A stretch of 14,692 nucleotides of DNA from Lachnospiraceae bacterium UBA1721 (GTDB taxonomy: Bacteria; Bacillota; Clostridia; Lachnospirales; Lachnospiraceae): NCBI GenBank assembly GCA_002317155.1, contig DCIR01000065.1, forward strand, positions 1-14,692, in the 5' to 3' direction. The translations under genes and the position numbers were made by a program. How positions within the stretch are numbered: position 1 is the stretch's first letter; every line of letters begins with the position of its first letter. Below, piece after piece: positions 5,229-13,697 of the stretch. The notes under the pieces were generated by a model. It did no database searches and had not been told where the DNA came from. It saw nothing but the letters and a program-made list of their open reading frames with translations.

Positions 5229-6638
5229 CTATTTACCAAGCAGAGATTCGCCTATTTTATAGGCTTCTCCCGCACCCATAGTTATCAACATGTCATCCTT
5301 TGTGCAATTTTCCAAAAGAAATTTTTCAATTTGCTCGAAAGAAGGAATGTATACAACATCAGTACCAAGCTTGCGAATTTCTTCACACAAAGTATTGGAA
5401 CTGATTCCAAGATTGTCAGTCTCGCGTGCAGGATATATGTCGGGAAGCACTACCTTATCAGCCATGCCGAGAGCCTGTGCAAACTCCTTCATAAATGCTT
5501 TGGTTCTGGTAAAAGTATGAGGCTGGAATACCACCCAAAGCTTATTATGCTCCATCCTCTGAGCGACCTTAAGAGTAGCCATAATCTCAGTCGGATGGTG
5601 CGCATAGTCATCTATAACTGTGATTCCGCCGACTGTTCCCTTATACTCAAAACGTCTGTCTGTTCCCTTGAAATTATGAACAGATTCTGCAGACTTGGCA
5701 TGGTCGATTCCCATCGCATCCGCAAGAGCAATCGCACCAAGAGCGTTAATCACATTGTGTTCTCCGGGAACCTGAAGACTAACCTCACGTCTCTCATCAC
5801 CGCATACCGCTGTAAACGTAGCTCTGCCAAGCTCATTGTATGTGATATTCTCAGGATAGTAATCCATCGGATTACCATAATAATCAGTCTTATCCAGTCC
5901 GTAGGTCACAACCTTGCAGCCAAGATTACCTGTTATCTCTTTATAATTCTCGATATCTCCGCCGATAATCATTGCACCGTCATCAGGCAACAGCTCGGCA
6001 AATCTCTTAAACGAATTACGAATATCTGCCAAATCCTTAAAGAAATCAAGATGATCTTCCTCAATATTGGTAATAATAGAAATCTTAGGGAAGAAAGACA
6101 GAAAGCTATTGGTATACTCGCATGCCTCTGTCACGAAAAACTCAGGACCACCGACTCTGACATTTCCACCGATAGTAGGAAGTACTCCACCAATTGAGAG
6201 TGTGGGGTCAACTCCTGCAGCAAGTAAAATCTCACTAATCATTGATGTAGTGGTAGTCTTGCCGTGTGTACCGCTGACAGCAACCGGCACATTATAGTTT
6301 TTCATCATCTGTCCAAGGAGTTCAGCTCTGGTAAGTGTCTTAAGACCCAAATCCACAGATGCTCTGTACTCGGGATTATCAGGGTGAATCGCGCTTGTAA
6401 ATACCACACACGCTATATCAGCAGTGATATTCTCATATTTTTGCCCGTAGAAAATCTTTATTCCCTTAACTTCAAGCCCTTGAGTAATGGCGCTACTGCT
6501 TCTGTCTGAACCACATACAGTAAAACCTGCATCTGCCAAAATAGCAGCAAGTCCGCTCATGCTTATTCCGCCGATTCCTACGAAATATATCTTTTCAGGT
6601 CTGGAAAAATCCAGTGTATATTTTTCATTCGAAGACAT
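5229..6638 (-). CDS. murC: UDP-N-acetylmuramate-L-alanine ligase MurC
   Basis: MurC is the cytoplasmic ATP-dependent ligase that adds L-Ala to UDP-MurNAc, the first amino acid of the peptidoglycan stem peptide. Its 469 residues are typical. The N-terminal UDP-binding Rossmann motif GIGGISMSGLA is at 21-31, the ATP loop GTHGKTTTT at 123-131, EACEYTNSFL at 171-180, NIEEDHLDFF at 191-200, GEHNVINALGA at 292-302, DDYAHHPTEI at 343-352 and FQPHTFTRTK at 371-380. All catalytic landmarks of the Mur ligase family are present. ATG at 6638 is preceded by GGGAGGA with a six-base gap. Other mur genes are not adjacent, so it is transcribed apart from a division cluster. A good promoter lies 30-60 bases upstream and a hairpin terminator follows its stop, so it looks monocistronic. 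Confidence 0.98.
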   Translation of the reverse strand: MSSNEKYTLDFSRPEKIYFVGIGGISMSGLAAILADAGFTVCGSDRSSSAITQGLEVKGIKIFYGQKYENITADIACVVFTSAIHPDNPEYRASVDLGLKTLTRAELLGQMMKNYNVPVAVSGTHGKTTTTSMISEILLAAGVDPTLSIGGVLPTIGGNVRVGGPEFFVTEACEYTNSFLSFFPKISIITNIEEDHLDFFKDLADIRNSFKRFAELLPDDGAMIIGGDIENYKEITGNLGCKVVTYGLDKTDYYGNPMDYYPENITYNELGRATFTAVCGDERREVSLQVPGEHNVINALGAIALADAMGIDHAKSAESVHNFKGTDRRFEYKGTVGGITVIDDYAHHPTEIMATLKVAQRMEHNKLWVVFQPHTFTRTKAFMKEFAQALGMADKVVLPDIYPARETDNLGISSNTLCEEIRKLGTDVVYIPSFEQIEKFLLENCTKDDMLITMGAGEAYKIGESLLGK

Positions 6639-6669
6639 AAAATATCCTCCCTAAATGATTCTAAAAACC

Positions 6670-6697
6670 ATTATAGTCGTTATTTACTATTTTTCAA
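6670..6697 (-). promoter_or_regulatory. Strong sigma-A-type promoter of murC
   Basis: The minus strand reads TTGAAA (6692-6697), 16 bases, then a perfect TATAAT (6670-6675). The -35 lies inside the last codons of the upstream membrane-protein gene, and the -10 is in the 48-base gap. Transcription should start near 6663, about 25 bases before murC. It lets murC be expressed independently of the upstream gene. Confidence 0.75.
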
Positions 6698-9218
6698 CAT
6701 AGGTAATATACTCTCTACCGTTTTGCTCAAACCAGCTCTCTGCTTCAGCCATAGGAATCTTCTCAAGAGTTCCCTTCTGGGGGTCCATCACGACAACTTC
6801 GCTGTCATTGTAGCCCGTTACCAGCACTGCCTCATGCTTGCCGGTAAGCACAAGCACAGGAGTATCAATGCTCACATAGTAAAGGACGCTGTCCAGTGAG
6901 CAATCCTTTAGGTCAAGAATAAGGTAATCCTCCATACTCTCTTCCAAAATTTCGATAACCGACTTTCCCTGTTCAAGCAGGTAATTGGAATTGCGCACGA
7001 TTCCCTCATTTTTCAGCATCGAATCAAGACATACCGCAAGGCTGTTACGATCATCGCTCACAGAATCCTCTGTTATCGTCATTATCTGATTTCTTGTCTT
7101 GCGATCAATACGCTTCCAGATGAGATTTCCCTCGTGGTCATATACCCATCCGGATTTTTCATATGCGAGCTCAACCGCATTTGATGCCAGATTGTATATA
7201 TATTCCAATCCGTACGCATCATATACAAAATATCTGTTCTCCGTAGTGATTTCGATGGTCAGCTCGCGTCCGCCTTCATACACAATCTCCTTGGGAACTA
7301 CTATTTTTAAGCTCGCCGAATCTACTGTTTTGGGCAGTCTGAGCTGCACATAAGTCTCATATATATCAACAATTGCAGTCGCATCGGTTACATTTGTATC
7401 CGAAGGATTTTCTTCAGTAGTAATGTAATCCGGATCCGCCTCATGGCTTGTGCCGGAAGAATCTAATGTAACTCGCTCCAAAATAATCTGATTATCTCTC
7501 TGTTCGAGGCTCGTAACATAATATCTGAGCGGCTCATAGCACTTGATAAGCGCGCCTGCCTCATTACATATAATTACCTGATACATAGGGAAAAACAGAC
7601 GTCCCGTACTGTCATAATAGGTATCAGTAATATGCGCGACTCCATAGATGACATCGTCGCCCACAAAGCCTAAAGGCTTGATAGCATCTCCGGTAGTCGC
7701 CTGAATCTCTATCTCAGTCTCTTTATTCAGATTGTTAAGCACAAGACTCGATGCCAGTTCAGAATTAGGATACAGCTTGGTACTTATCAAAATACGATGG
7801 TCCGCACTGGTAGACAGTGTATCCTCGTTAACTACATTATTCTTAAGCTCAACCGTCCTCTGCTCGAGGTCGATGCAGTACACTTTATTTTCAAGCGTCA
7901 GATACAAATGCTGCTCTCTGTTAAGATACAAAAGAGTAGCCAGCTCGGCATCAAGAATTTCGTAACTTTTGCTGTATGGAATATATACCAATTCCTCAAT
8001 AGTATTAAGCTTGCCGTCAAATCTGTAGACCTCTATGCCTACTTCTCCCTCATGACGGCCGCTGCTCATATATCCGTAAACTGCGAACGAAATATTACCG
8101 GACTCCTCGATATCAAGAATTTTGATTCCGTGTCCGTTATATATTATTCTCGGATCAAAATCACCATCTCCGTTAAATGAAAATACCTTTGTCAGCTTAT
8201 TTGTAGCTGCCTGATATGAGTAAAGTTTTCCTCCGGTTACAAATGCTACCGTATTGCCATCTTCACTCTCCGCGTAGTCCACATCTCTGTCAGTGATTCC
8301 GAGCACAATCTTATCATTCTGGCAAAGCTTGCTGTCATTCGGCATCTGATCCATTTTGCGCTCATAATCTATGAGAAGCATGCGCTCTTTACCGACCTTA
8401 ACACGATAATACTCCGTAGTATCATAGTAGGTCAGATTGTCATCCTCGCCTGTAAACACAATATATTTTACAAGCACCGTCATCATAGATTCCGAGATGT
8501 CCTTGAGGTAAAACATCGGCTCCTCCAACTGTTTGGGATAGAGCTCTCCATATGTCACCTGATAAAAATTAGAATGAATATCCACTTCAGCGAATGTCGA
8601 ATTATCATTCAAAGCCGAATTGGTCTCAAGATATTTCTTTATTTCAAGAGACGCATCCTTACTGAACAGACGATCATGAAAATCCTGAACAAAGGCTATT
8701 TTTTCTTCAAAGGCAAGATTATCACTCTCAATTATTCTGGTGTAAAAATAAACATCTCTGTCATCGACGGTAAGTGTCAGAATAAGTGCATACTCAGTGT
8801 CTTTTTCAAGCAAATCCTTGAGACTGAGCACTCCGTCAATACTCTTTATTCCTGCTGTATAATCTGTAATCTCACCGTTCTCTATAAGTCTTAATCCGTC
8901 TGTGGTTCGAACTTCAAAAGCAAGCTTAGTAATCGCGCTTCCGAAAGTCTCAATATGATATCCGGTCTGTCTATTCTCATCAAGGAGCGTAATATTGTCT
9001 GTCATGCAGCTGAGCTCCTGCTTATTGACATAACCATGAAGCTCATTATATATAATGTCACCACGCACCATACTAACCAAAGGGAAATGAGCATAATCCA
9101 TCTCCATGGTTATATTGTCGTGGTCTTTATTCATAATTTTAGCGGCGATAAAAAGTGTTGCCACAAAAATAATCAGCAACACAACCACCTTAATAATAGA
9201 TTTGACTATCTTATTCAT
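6687..9218 (-). CDS. Membrane-anchored extracytoplasmic protein with C-terminal C39-peptidase-like domain, function unknown
   Basis: I do not recognise a named gene. Residues 8-27 are a hydrophobic segment with a Lys-rich start and no lipobox, so the protein is probably an N-in, C-out anchored protein. The middle (about 300-570) has recurring short beta-strand units such as GNTVAFVTGGKLYSY and KVYCIDLEQRTVEL, suggestive of a beta-propeller. A Thr/Asp/Glu-rich segment (585-615) precedes more beta-rich sequence. Residues 710-840 resemble a C39-like cysteine peptidase fold: NSLAVCLDSMLKNEGI at 725-740, GKHEAVLVTGYN at 793-804 (His795) and MDPQKGTL at 811-818 (Asp812). By alignment with the CGP-type nucleophile motif, the Cys position is Ser726; the nearby Cys730 is four residues later. 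The Shine-Dalgarno is poor, but ATG at 9218 keeps the membrane segment. It stands alone between the atp terminator and the murC promoter; no convincing promoter was found. Confidence 0.85.
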   Translation of the reverse strand: MNKIVKSIIKVVVLLIIFVATLFIAAKIMNKDHDNITMEMDYAHFPLVSMVRGDIIYNELHGYVNKQELSCMTDNITLLDENRQTGYHIETFGSAITKLAFEVRTTDGLRLIENGEITDYTAGIKSIDGVLSLKDLLEKDTEYALILTLTVDDRDVYFYTRIIESDNLAFEEKIAFVQDFHDRLFSKDASLEIKKYLETNSALNDNSTFAEVDIHSNFYQVTYGELYPKQLEEPMFYLKDISESMMTVLVKYIVFTGEDDNLTYYDTTEYYRVKVGKERMLLIDYERKMDQMPNDSKLCQNDKIVLGITDRDVDYAESEDGNTVAFVTGGKLYSYQAATNKLTKVFSFNGDGDFDPRIIYNGHGIKILDIEESGNISFAVYGYMSSGRHEGEVGIEVYRFDGKLNTIEELVYIPYSKSYEILDAELATLLYLNREQHLYLTLENKVYCIDLEQRTVELKNNVVNEDTLSTSADHRILISTKLYPNSELASSLVLNNLNKETEIEIQATTGDAIKPLGFVGDDVIYGVAHITDTYYDSTGRLFFPMYQVIICNEAGALIKCYEPLRYYVTSLEQRDNQIILERVTLDSSGTSHEADPDYITTEENPSDTNVTDATAIVDIYETYVQLRLPKTVDSASLKIVVPKEIVYEGGRELTIEITTENRYFVYDAYGLEYIYNLASNAVELAYEKSGWVYDHEGNLIWKRIDRKTRNQIMTITEDSVSDDRNSLAVCLDSMLKNEGIVRNSNYLLEQGKSVIEILEESMEDYLILDLKDCSLDSVLYYVSIDTPVLVLTGKHEAVLVTGYNDSEVVVMDPQKGTLEKIPMAEAESWFEQNGREYITYVEK

Positions 9219-9273
9219 AAATCCAAGGAACTTTTCTAATCTAAAAAACTTATTTACATAAATTCTTAATCAT

Positions 9274-9310
9274 AAAAAGTTCGTATAAGCGTATAAACGC
9301 TTATACGAAC
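9274..9310 (-). terminator. Rho-independent terminator of the atp operon
   Basis: A perfect 14-bp stem (9279-9292 with 9297-9310) closes a four-base loop. On the minus strand it is followed by TTTTT. It lies 26 bases after the atpC stop, ending the ATP synthase transcript. The other side has only a loose T-run, so it is mainly a minus-strand terminator. The remaining bases to the next start (9219-9273) are AT-rich with no clear promoter. Confidence 0.93.
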
Positions 9311-9336
9311 CTCACTTTTATACTACTAAAGCTACT

Positions 9337-9738
9337 CTATTTGAGTACATTAATTCTTGCAATTGCACGCTGAAGGGCGGTCTCTGCTCTCGCGATATCG
9401 AGATTCTCCGTCTTAACCTTCAGACGATCCTGTGCACGCGTAAGCGCCTCATTGGCTCTCTTCTCATCAATCTCGTCAGGCCACTCAACGACCTCAGCGA
9501 GTACTGATATTCCCTCGGGAAGGATTTCTGCAAAACCTGAATGGAGTGCTGCGATTCTAACGCCTTCCTTCTCGTGGATTCTGAGAATACCGGGCTTTAC
9601 GATGACAGTCAGCGGAATGTGTCCGGGATAAACACCGATTTCACCCTCAGTAGTATTAAATTCTACCATCTCCGCCTCGCCCTCAAAGAACAGTCTCTCA
9701 GGGGTAATAATGCGGAGCGTGAATGTCTTATCAGCCAT
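9337..9738 (-). CDS. atpC: F1F0 ATP synthase epsilon subunit
   Basis: The epsilon subunit sits on the central stalk of F1, couples rotation to catalysis and can inhibit ATP hydrolysis. The 133 residues are normal. The N-terminal beta-sandwich (TLRIITPERLFFEGEAEMVEF, about 6-26; EGEIGVYPGHIPL near 31-43) and the C-terminal two-helix hairpin (DEIDEKRANEALTRAQDRL onward, about 88-130) are both present, so the inhibitory helices are retained. ATG at 9738 has AAGGAG a few bases upstream. It is the last atp gene, 54 bases after atpD, and is followed by a strong terminator. Confidence 0.97.
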   Translation of the reverse strand: MADKTFTLRIITPERLFFEGEAEMVEFNTTEGEIGVYPGHIPLTVIVKPGILRIHEKEGVRIAALHSGFAEILPEGISVLAEVVEWPDEIDEKRANEALTRAQDRLKVKTENLDIARAETALQRAIARINVLK

Positions 9739-9753
9739 AGGTACTCCTTAACA

Positions 9754-9768
9754 AATCACAAAGTGATT
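9754..9768 (-). other. Small hairpin in the atpD-atpC gap
   Basis: AATCAC (9754-9759) and GTGATT (9763-9768) form a six-base stem with a three-base loop, a short way upstream of the atpC Shine-Dalgarno. An overlapping alternative pairs GTGAT with part of the same arm. It may tune translation or mRNA processing; this is weak evidence. Confidence 0.35.
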
Positions 9769-9792
9769 CTGATCACCATTTACTATGCAGCA

Positions 9793-11193
9793 TTACTTCT
9801 TTGAAGCCTTGTACTTCTCAACAACATCGTCGATAGTACCTGAGCTAAGGAAGTAGCTCTCGGGAATATCGTCGTGCTTACCATCGAGGATCTCACGGAA
9901 TCCGCGGATAGTCTCAGATACAGGAACATACTTACCGGTAAGTCCGGTAAACTGCTCAGCAACGAAGAAGGGCTGTGAAAGGAATCTCTGAACCTTTCTT
10001 GCACGAGATACAACAAGTCTGTCGCTCTCTGAAAGCTCATCCATACCAAGAATAGCAATGATATCCTGGAGCTCCTTATAACGCTGAAGAATCTCCTGTA
10101 CACCACGTGCAGTTCTGTAGTGCTCCTCACCTACAATTCTGGGATCGAGAATACGTGAAGTAGACTCGAGAGGGTCAACTGCAGGATAAATACCAAGCTC
10201 TACGATGGAACGTGAAAGAACGGTTGTTGCATCGAGGTGAGCGAAGGTTGTTGCAGGTGCAGGGTCGGTAAGGTCATCCGCAGGTACGTATACAGCCTGT
10301 ACGGAAGTGATTGAACCGTTTCTGGTTGAGGTGATACGCTCCTGAAGAGCACCCATCTCTGTCTGCAGTGTAGGCTGATAACCTACGGCTGAAGGTACAC
10401 GTCCGAGAAGAGCGGATACCTCAGAACCTGCCTGAGTGAAACGGAAAATGTTGTCGATGAAAAGCAGCACGTCTTTTCCGCCCTTATCACGGAAATACTC
10501 TGCCATTGTAAGTCCGGTAAGACCTACTCTCATTCTTGCTCCCGGGGGCTCATTCATCTGACCGAATACCATGGTGGTCTTGTCGATAACGCCTGACTCA
10601 CTCATTTCATGATAAAGGTCATTACCCTCACGGGTACGCTCTCCTACACCTGTGAATACTGAATATCCACCGTGCTCGGTAGCAATATTACGGATAAGCT
10701 CCTGAATAAGAACGGTCTTTCCTACTCCGGCACCACCGAACAAACCGATTTTACCACCCTTCTGGTAAGGGCAAAGAAGGTCAACGACCTTAATACCGGT
10801 CTCAAGGATTTCTGCCTCGGTAGACTGCTCTTCAAATGAAGGAGCTGCTCTGTGAATAGGCTCATATGTTACGTCCGCAGGAGCAGGCTTATTATCAATA
10901 GGCTGTCCAAGAACGTTGAAAATACGACCAAGTGTGTTCTCACCAACAGGAACAGAAATAGGAGCACCTGTTGCAATAGCTTCTGTACCGCGGATAAGTC
11001 CGTCGGTGCTGCCCATGGCGATACATCTTACGGTATCATCACCAAGATGCTGTGAAACCTCGGCAACAAGCTCTGCGCCATCCTTGGTCGGGATGCGAAT
11101 TGCTTCATTAATTTCAGGAAGCTTGCCCTCATCGAAACGGATATCAAGAACCGCACCGATAATCTGGGTTACTTTTCCTTTATTTTCTGCCAT
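9793..11193 (-). CDS. atpD: F1F0 ATP synthase beta subunit
   Basis: This is the catalytic subunit of F1, present in three copies per complex. The 466 residues are typical. The Walker A loop GGAGVGKT is at 153-160, GERTREG (with the catalytic Glu) at 184-190, Walker B LLFIDNIFR at 243-251, and the signature ALLGRVPSAVGYQPTL at 261-276. The C-terminal DELSEED helix reads DELSESD at 385-391, a mild substitution in the segment that contacts gamma and epsilon. ATG at 11193 follows AGAGGT with normal spacing. It lies 48 bases after atpG, with a GC-rich hairpin in that gap. Its partner subunits are encoded on both sides. Confidence 0.99.
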   Translation of the reverse strand: MAENKGKVTQIIGAVLDIRFDEGKLPEINEAIRIPTKDGAELVAEVSQHLGDDTVRCIAMGSTDGLIRGTEAIATGAPISVPVGENTLGRIFNVLGQPIDNKPAPADVTYEPIHRAAPSFEEQSTEAEILETGIKVVDLLCPYQKGGKIGLFGGAGVGKTVLIQELIRNIATEHGGYSVFTGVGERTREGNDLYHEMSESGVIDKTTMVFGQMNEPPGARMRVGLTGLTMAEYFRDKGGKDVLLFIDNIFRFTQAGSEVSALLGRVPSAVGYQPTLQTEMGALQERITSTRNGSITSVQAVYVPADDLTDPAPATTFAHLDATTVLSRSIVELGIYPAVDPLESTSRILDPRIVGEEHYRTARGVQEILQRYKELQDIIAILGMDELSESDRLVVSRARKVQRFLSQPFFVAEQFTGLTGKYVPVSETIRGFREILDGKHDDIPESYFLSSGTIDDVVEKYKASKK

Positions 11194-11209
11194 TTATATA
11201 CCTCTTTCC

Positions 11210-11224
11210 GCCGCCTAACGCGGC
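11210..11224 (-). other. GC-rich hairpin in the atpG-atpD gap
   Basis: GCCGC (11220-11224 on the minus strand) pairs with GCGGC (11210-11214) around a five-base loop. It sits immediately upstream of the atpD Shine-Dalgarno. It lacks a U-tract, so it is not a terminator; a role in mRNA stability or processing is possible. Confidence 0.45.
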
Positions 11225-11241
11225 AACCACATGGCTACTGA

Positions 11242-12096
11242 TTAACTGATAGCTTCAGCGCCCGCGATAATTTCAGTAAGCTCCTGAGTAATAGATCCCT
11301 GACGGGCTCTGTTATACTGAAGCGACAACTTATCAATCATTTCCTCTGCGTTGCTTGTAGCGTTATCCATCGCCTGCATACGGGCTCCGTTTTCACTGGC
11401 AACCGCCTCCATCAGACCACCGTAAATAAGGCTGCTGATGTACTTGGGAATAATCATGTCTAATGCTTCAATATCTTCAGGTTCAAAATTCATTACCGCC
11501 TGAGCTTCACTCTCGGCCTCGGGCTCTACCTCTACGGGAAGGAGCTTCATAAGCCTCGGCTCATGGCTGACTGTATTTTTGAAGAAGGTATAGGCAAGAT
11601 AAATTTCACCAATCTCTCCTGCCTCGTAGGATTCAAGAAGTCTTGCCGCAAGTGCACTTGCTTCCGCATATGACGGAAGCTCGATTACATCGGGCAAATC
11701 CTCTTTGATTGTATATCCGTATCTGGATAATGCATCACGGCCTTTGTTACCGATTGCATAGATATCCAAATCTTCCTTCTTAAAATCATCATTTTTGGTA
11801 ACCAGCTTCACCACATTGGAATTATATCCGCCGGCCAAACCTCTGTTGGAGGTTATTACGACCACAGCCTTTCTCTGACTGGTTGCCGGAGTAAGGTATC
11901 TGTGCTCTATATGTCCCACACGTGCAAGAATACTGTTAACAGTGCGGTACATACTGTCAAAATAATTCTGGGATTTCTCTGCATTTGCTCTTGCTCTCTG
12001 AAGCTTAACGGTAGATACCAGCTTCATCGCTTTGGTAATCTGCTGAGTTCCCTGAATACTTGACTTGCGGCGTTTAATGTCACGCATTGATGCCAT
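11242..12096 (-). CDS. atpG: F1F0 ATP synthase gamma subunit
   Basis: Gamma is the rotating central shaft of F1. With the ATG at 12096 it has 284 residues, the usual length. The N-terminal coiled-coil helix (MASMRDIKRRKSSIQGTQQ, then ITKAMKLVSTVKLQRA) and the C-terminal helix (NATSNAEEMIDKLSLQYNRA, then RQGSITQELTEII) are highly typical; these two helices form the shaft. SNRGLAGGYNSNV marks the central Rossmann-like domain. A TTG in frame at 12102 could extend it by two residues, but the GAGGT Shine-Dalgarno is eight bases from the ATG and only two from the TTG, so ATG is preferred. It lies 65 bases after atpA, and the gap contains an 18-bp palindrome. Confidence 0.97.
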   Translation of the reverse strand: MASMRDIKRRKSSIQGTQQITKAMKLVSTVKLQRARANAEKSQNYFDSMYRTVNSILARVGHIEHRYLTPATSQRKAVVVITSNRGLAGGYNSNVVKLVTKNDDFKKEDLDIYAIGNKGRDALSRYGYTIKEDLPDVIELPSYAEASALAARLLESYEAGEIGEIYLAYTFFKNTVSHEPRLMKLLPVEVEPEAESEAQAVMNFEPEDIEALDMIIPKYISSLIYGGLMEAVASENGARMQAMDNATSNAEEMIDKLSLQYNRARQGSITQELTEIIAGAEAIS

Positions 12097-12104
12097 AGTC
12101 AATT

Positions 12105-12109
12105 ACCTC
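12105..12109 (-). promoter_or_regulatory. Ribosome binding site deciding the atpG start
   Basis: The minus strand carries GAGGT followed by eight bases and ATG at 12096. This spacing supports the ATG over the TTG at 12102, which is too close to the site. Confidence 0.65.
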
Positions 12110-12119
12110 ATAAATTCAG

Positions 12120-12137
12120 TGACATACTAGTATGTCA
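12120..12137. other. 18-bp perfect palindrome in the atpA-atpG gap
   Basis: TGACATACTAGTATGTCA is its own reverse complement. In mRNA it could fold as a short hairpin with a tight loop, or the DNA could bind a dimeric protein. It lies 24 bases after the atpA stop and has no U-tract, so it is not a normal terminator. A role in processing or in lowering expression of atpG relative to atpA is speculative. Confidence 0.7.
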
Positions 12138-12161
12138 TACTCTTAAAGTAATCCGACTCGC

Positions 12162-13670
12162 TTATTTAAGAAAATCTGCCTTAAACTCTGCGATAGCCTT
12201 CTGAAGCTTTGCATCATTCTCATCAGAGATAACCTGCTCGGTAGCAATAGCAACAGGAAGCTCGGGATACTTAGTATTCAGGAACTCAAAGAACTCTTTC
12301 TCAAAGCGGGTAATGTCAGCAACAGGAACATCCAGAAGGAATTTCTTGGTTACTGCATAAATGATAATAACCTGGTACTCAACAGGCATGGGAGCATACT
12401 GAGGCTGCTTAAGAACCTCCTTAATGCGCTCACCTTGTGCAAGCTTTTCCTTGGTATCATCATCAAGCTCTGATCCAAACTGTGCGAAAGATGCAAGCTC
12501 GCGGTACTGAGCAAGCTCGGTACGAATGGGAGATGCGATCTTCTTCATAGCCTTAATCTGTGCGGCACCACCTACACGTGATACAGAAAGACCTGCATTA
12601 ACTGCCGGACGGAAACCTGAGTTGAACATCTCGGTCTCAAGGTAAATCTGACCATCAGTGATTGAGATAACGTTGGTAGGAATGTATGCAGATACGTCAC
12701 CTGCCTGTGTCTCAATGATAGGAAGTGCTGTGAGTGATCCTCCGCCGTATTCATCGCTCATACGAGCAGCTCTCTCAAGAAGTCTTGAGTGGAGGTAGAA
12801 TACGTCTCCGGGATATGCCTCACGTCCCGGGGGACGACGAAGGAGCAAAGAGAGTGTACGGTATGCGGTAGCATGCTTACTCAAGTCATCATAAACTACG
12901 AGTACGTCCTCTCCGTTTTCCATCCATTCCTCTCCGATAGCGCATCCTGCGTAGGGAGAGATGTACTGAAGGGGAGCAAGGTCACTCGCTGTAGATGCAA
13001 CAATTGTTGTATAAGCAAGTGCTCCGAACTCTTCAAGAGTCTTAACTATGTTAGCAATGGTAGAAGCCTTCTGGCCGATTGCTACATAGATACATTTTAC
13101 ATTCTGGCCCTTCTGATTAATGATTGTGTCAAGTGCAATAGCAGTCTTACCGGTCTGACGGTCACCGATGATAAGCTCACGCTGACCTCTTCCGATAGGA
13201 ACCATTGAGTCGATTGCCTTGATACCTGTCTGAAGCGGAGTATCTACGCTCTTACGGGTAATAACACCGCTCGCAACTCTTTCAATTTTACGATATTTGG
13301 TCGTCTGAATGGGTCCTTTGCCATCGATAGGCTGGCCCAGTGCATTAACTACTCTTCCAAGAAGAGCGTCACCTACGGGTACCTCTACTACACGTCCGGT
13401 AGTCTTAACAAGGTCTCCCTCGTTAATGTTCTTAGAGTTACCAAGCAGAACGACACCTACATTATCTTCCTCAAGGTTAAGAACCATTCCGTAGATATCA
13501 TGAGGGAACTCGAGGAGCTCACCCTGCATCGCATTCTCAAGACCATGAACACGTGCGATACCGTCTGCCACCTGAATTACTGTACCTACATCGGCAACTT
13601 CAAGTGTAGCGGAATACCTTTTGATCTGTTCCTTGATTACAGAACTGATTTCTTCAGGTTTTAAATTCAT
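12162..13670 (-). CDS. atpA: F1F0 ATP synthase alpha subunit
   Basis: Alpha is the non-catalytic nucleotide-binding subunit of the F1 hexamer. The 502 residues are typical. The N-terminal beta-barrel contains GIARVHGLENAMQGELLEF; Walker A GDRQTGKT is at 169-176; Walker B VLVVYDDLSKHA is at 256-267; RRPPGREAYPGDVFYLHSR is near 278-296; and ALPIIETQAGDVSAYIPTN follows near 315-333. The arginine finger that reaches the beta catalytic site is Arg365 in LSVSRVGG. The amphipathic N-terminal helix (LKPEEISSVIKEQIKRY), which docks the delta subunit, is intact. AAAGG lies upstream of ATG at 13670, and the gap to atpH is 27 bases. Confidence 0.99.
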   Translation of the reverse strand: MNLKPEEISSVIKEQIKRYSATLEVADVGTVIQVADGIARVHGLENAMQGELLEFPHDIYGMVLNLEEDNVGVVLLGNSKNINEGDLVKTTGRVVEVPVGDALLGRVVNALGQPIDGKGPIQTTKYRKIERVASGVITRKSVDTPLQTGIKAIDSMVPIGRGQRELIIGDRQTGKTAIALDTIINQKGQNVKCIYVAIGQKASTIANIVKTLEEFGALAYTTIVASTASDLAPLQYISPYAGCAIGEEWMENGEDVLVVYDDLSKHATAYRTLSLLLRRPPGREAYPGDVFYLHSRLLERAARMSDEYGGGSLTALPIIETQAGDVSAYIPTNVISITDGQIYLETEMFNSGFRPAVNAGLSVSRVGGAAQIKAMKKIASPIRTELAQYRELASFAQFGSELDDDTKEKLAQGERIKEVLKQPQYAPMPVEYQVIIIYAVTKKFLLDVPVADITRFEKEFFEFLNTKYPELPVAIATEQVISDENDAKLQKAIAEFKADFLK

Positions 13671-13697
13671 TGAAGTGTAACCTTTCTTCCGGTCGGG

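Noticed and set aside
5211..6197. Long plus-strand open frame of 328 codons opposite murC
   Set aside because: It lies wholly antisense to a clear murC, begins inside a DnaA box, has Cys/Ile/Ser-rich composition typical of a shadow frame, and no Shine-Dalgarno or known domain.
9219..9273. Promoter for the 843-residue membrane protein gene
   Set aside because: The stretch is AT-rich, but no -35/-10 pair with acceptable spacing stood out.
9783..10130. Minus-strand 115-codon frame inside atpD
   Set aside because: Out-of-frame overlap with atpD; Ser/Arg/Leu-rich shadow without its own initiation signals.
12097..12102. TTG start for atpG
   Set aside because: The Shine-Dalgarno would be only two bases away; the ATG at 12096 has proper spacing and matches the family N-terminus.
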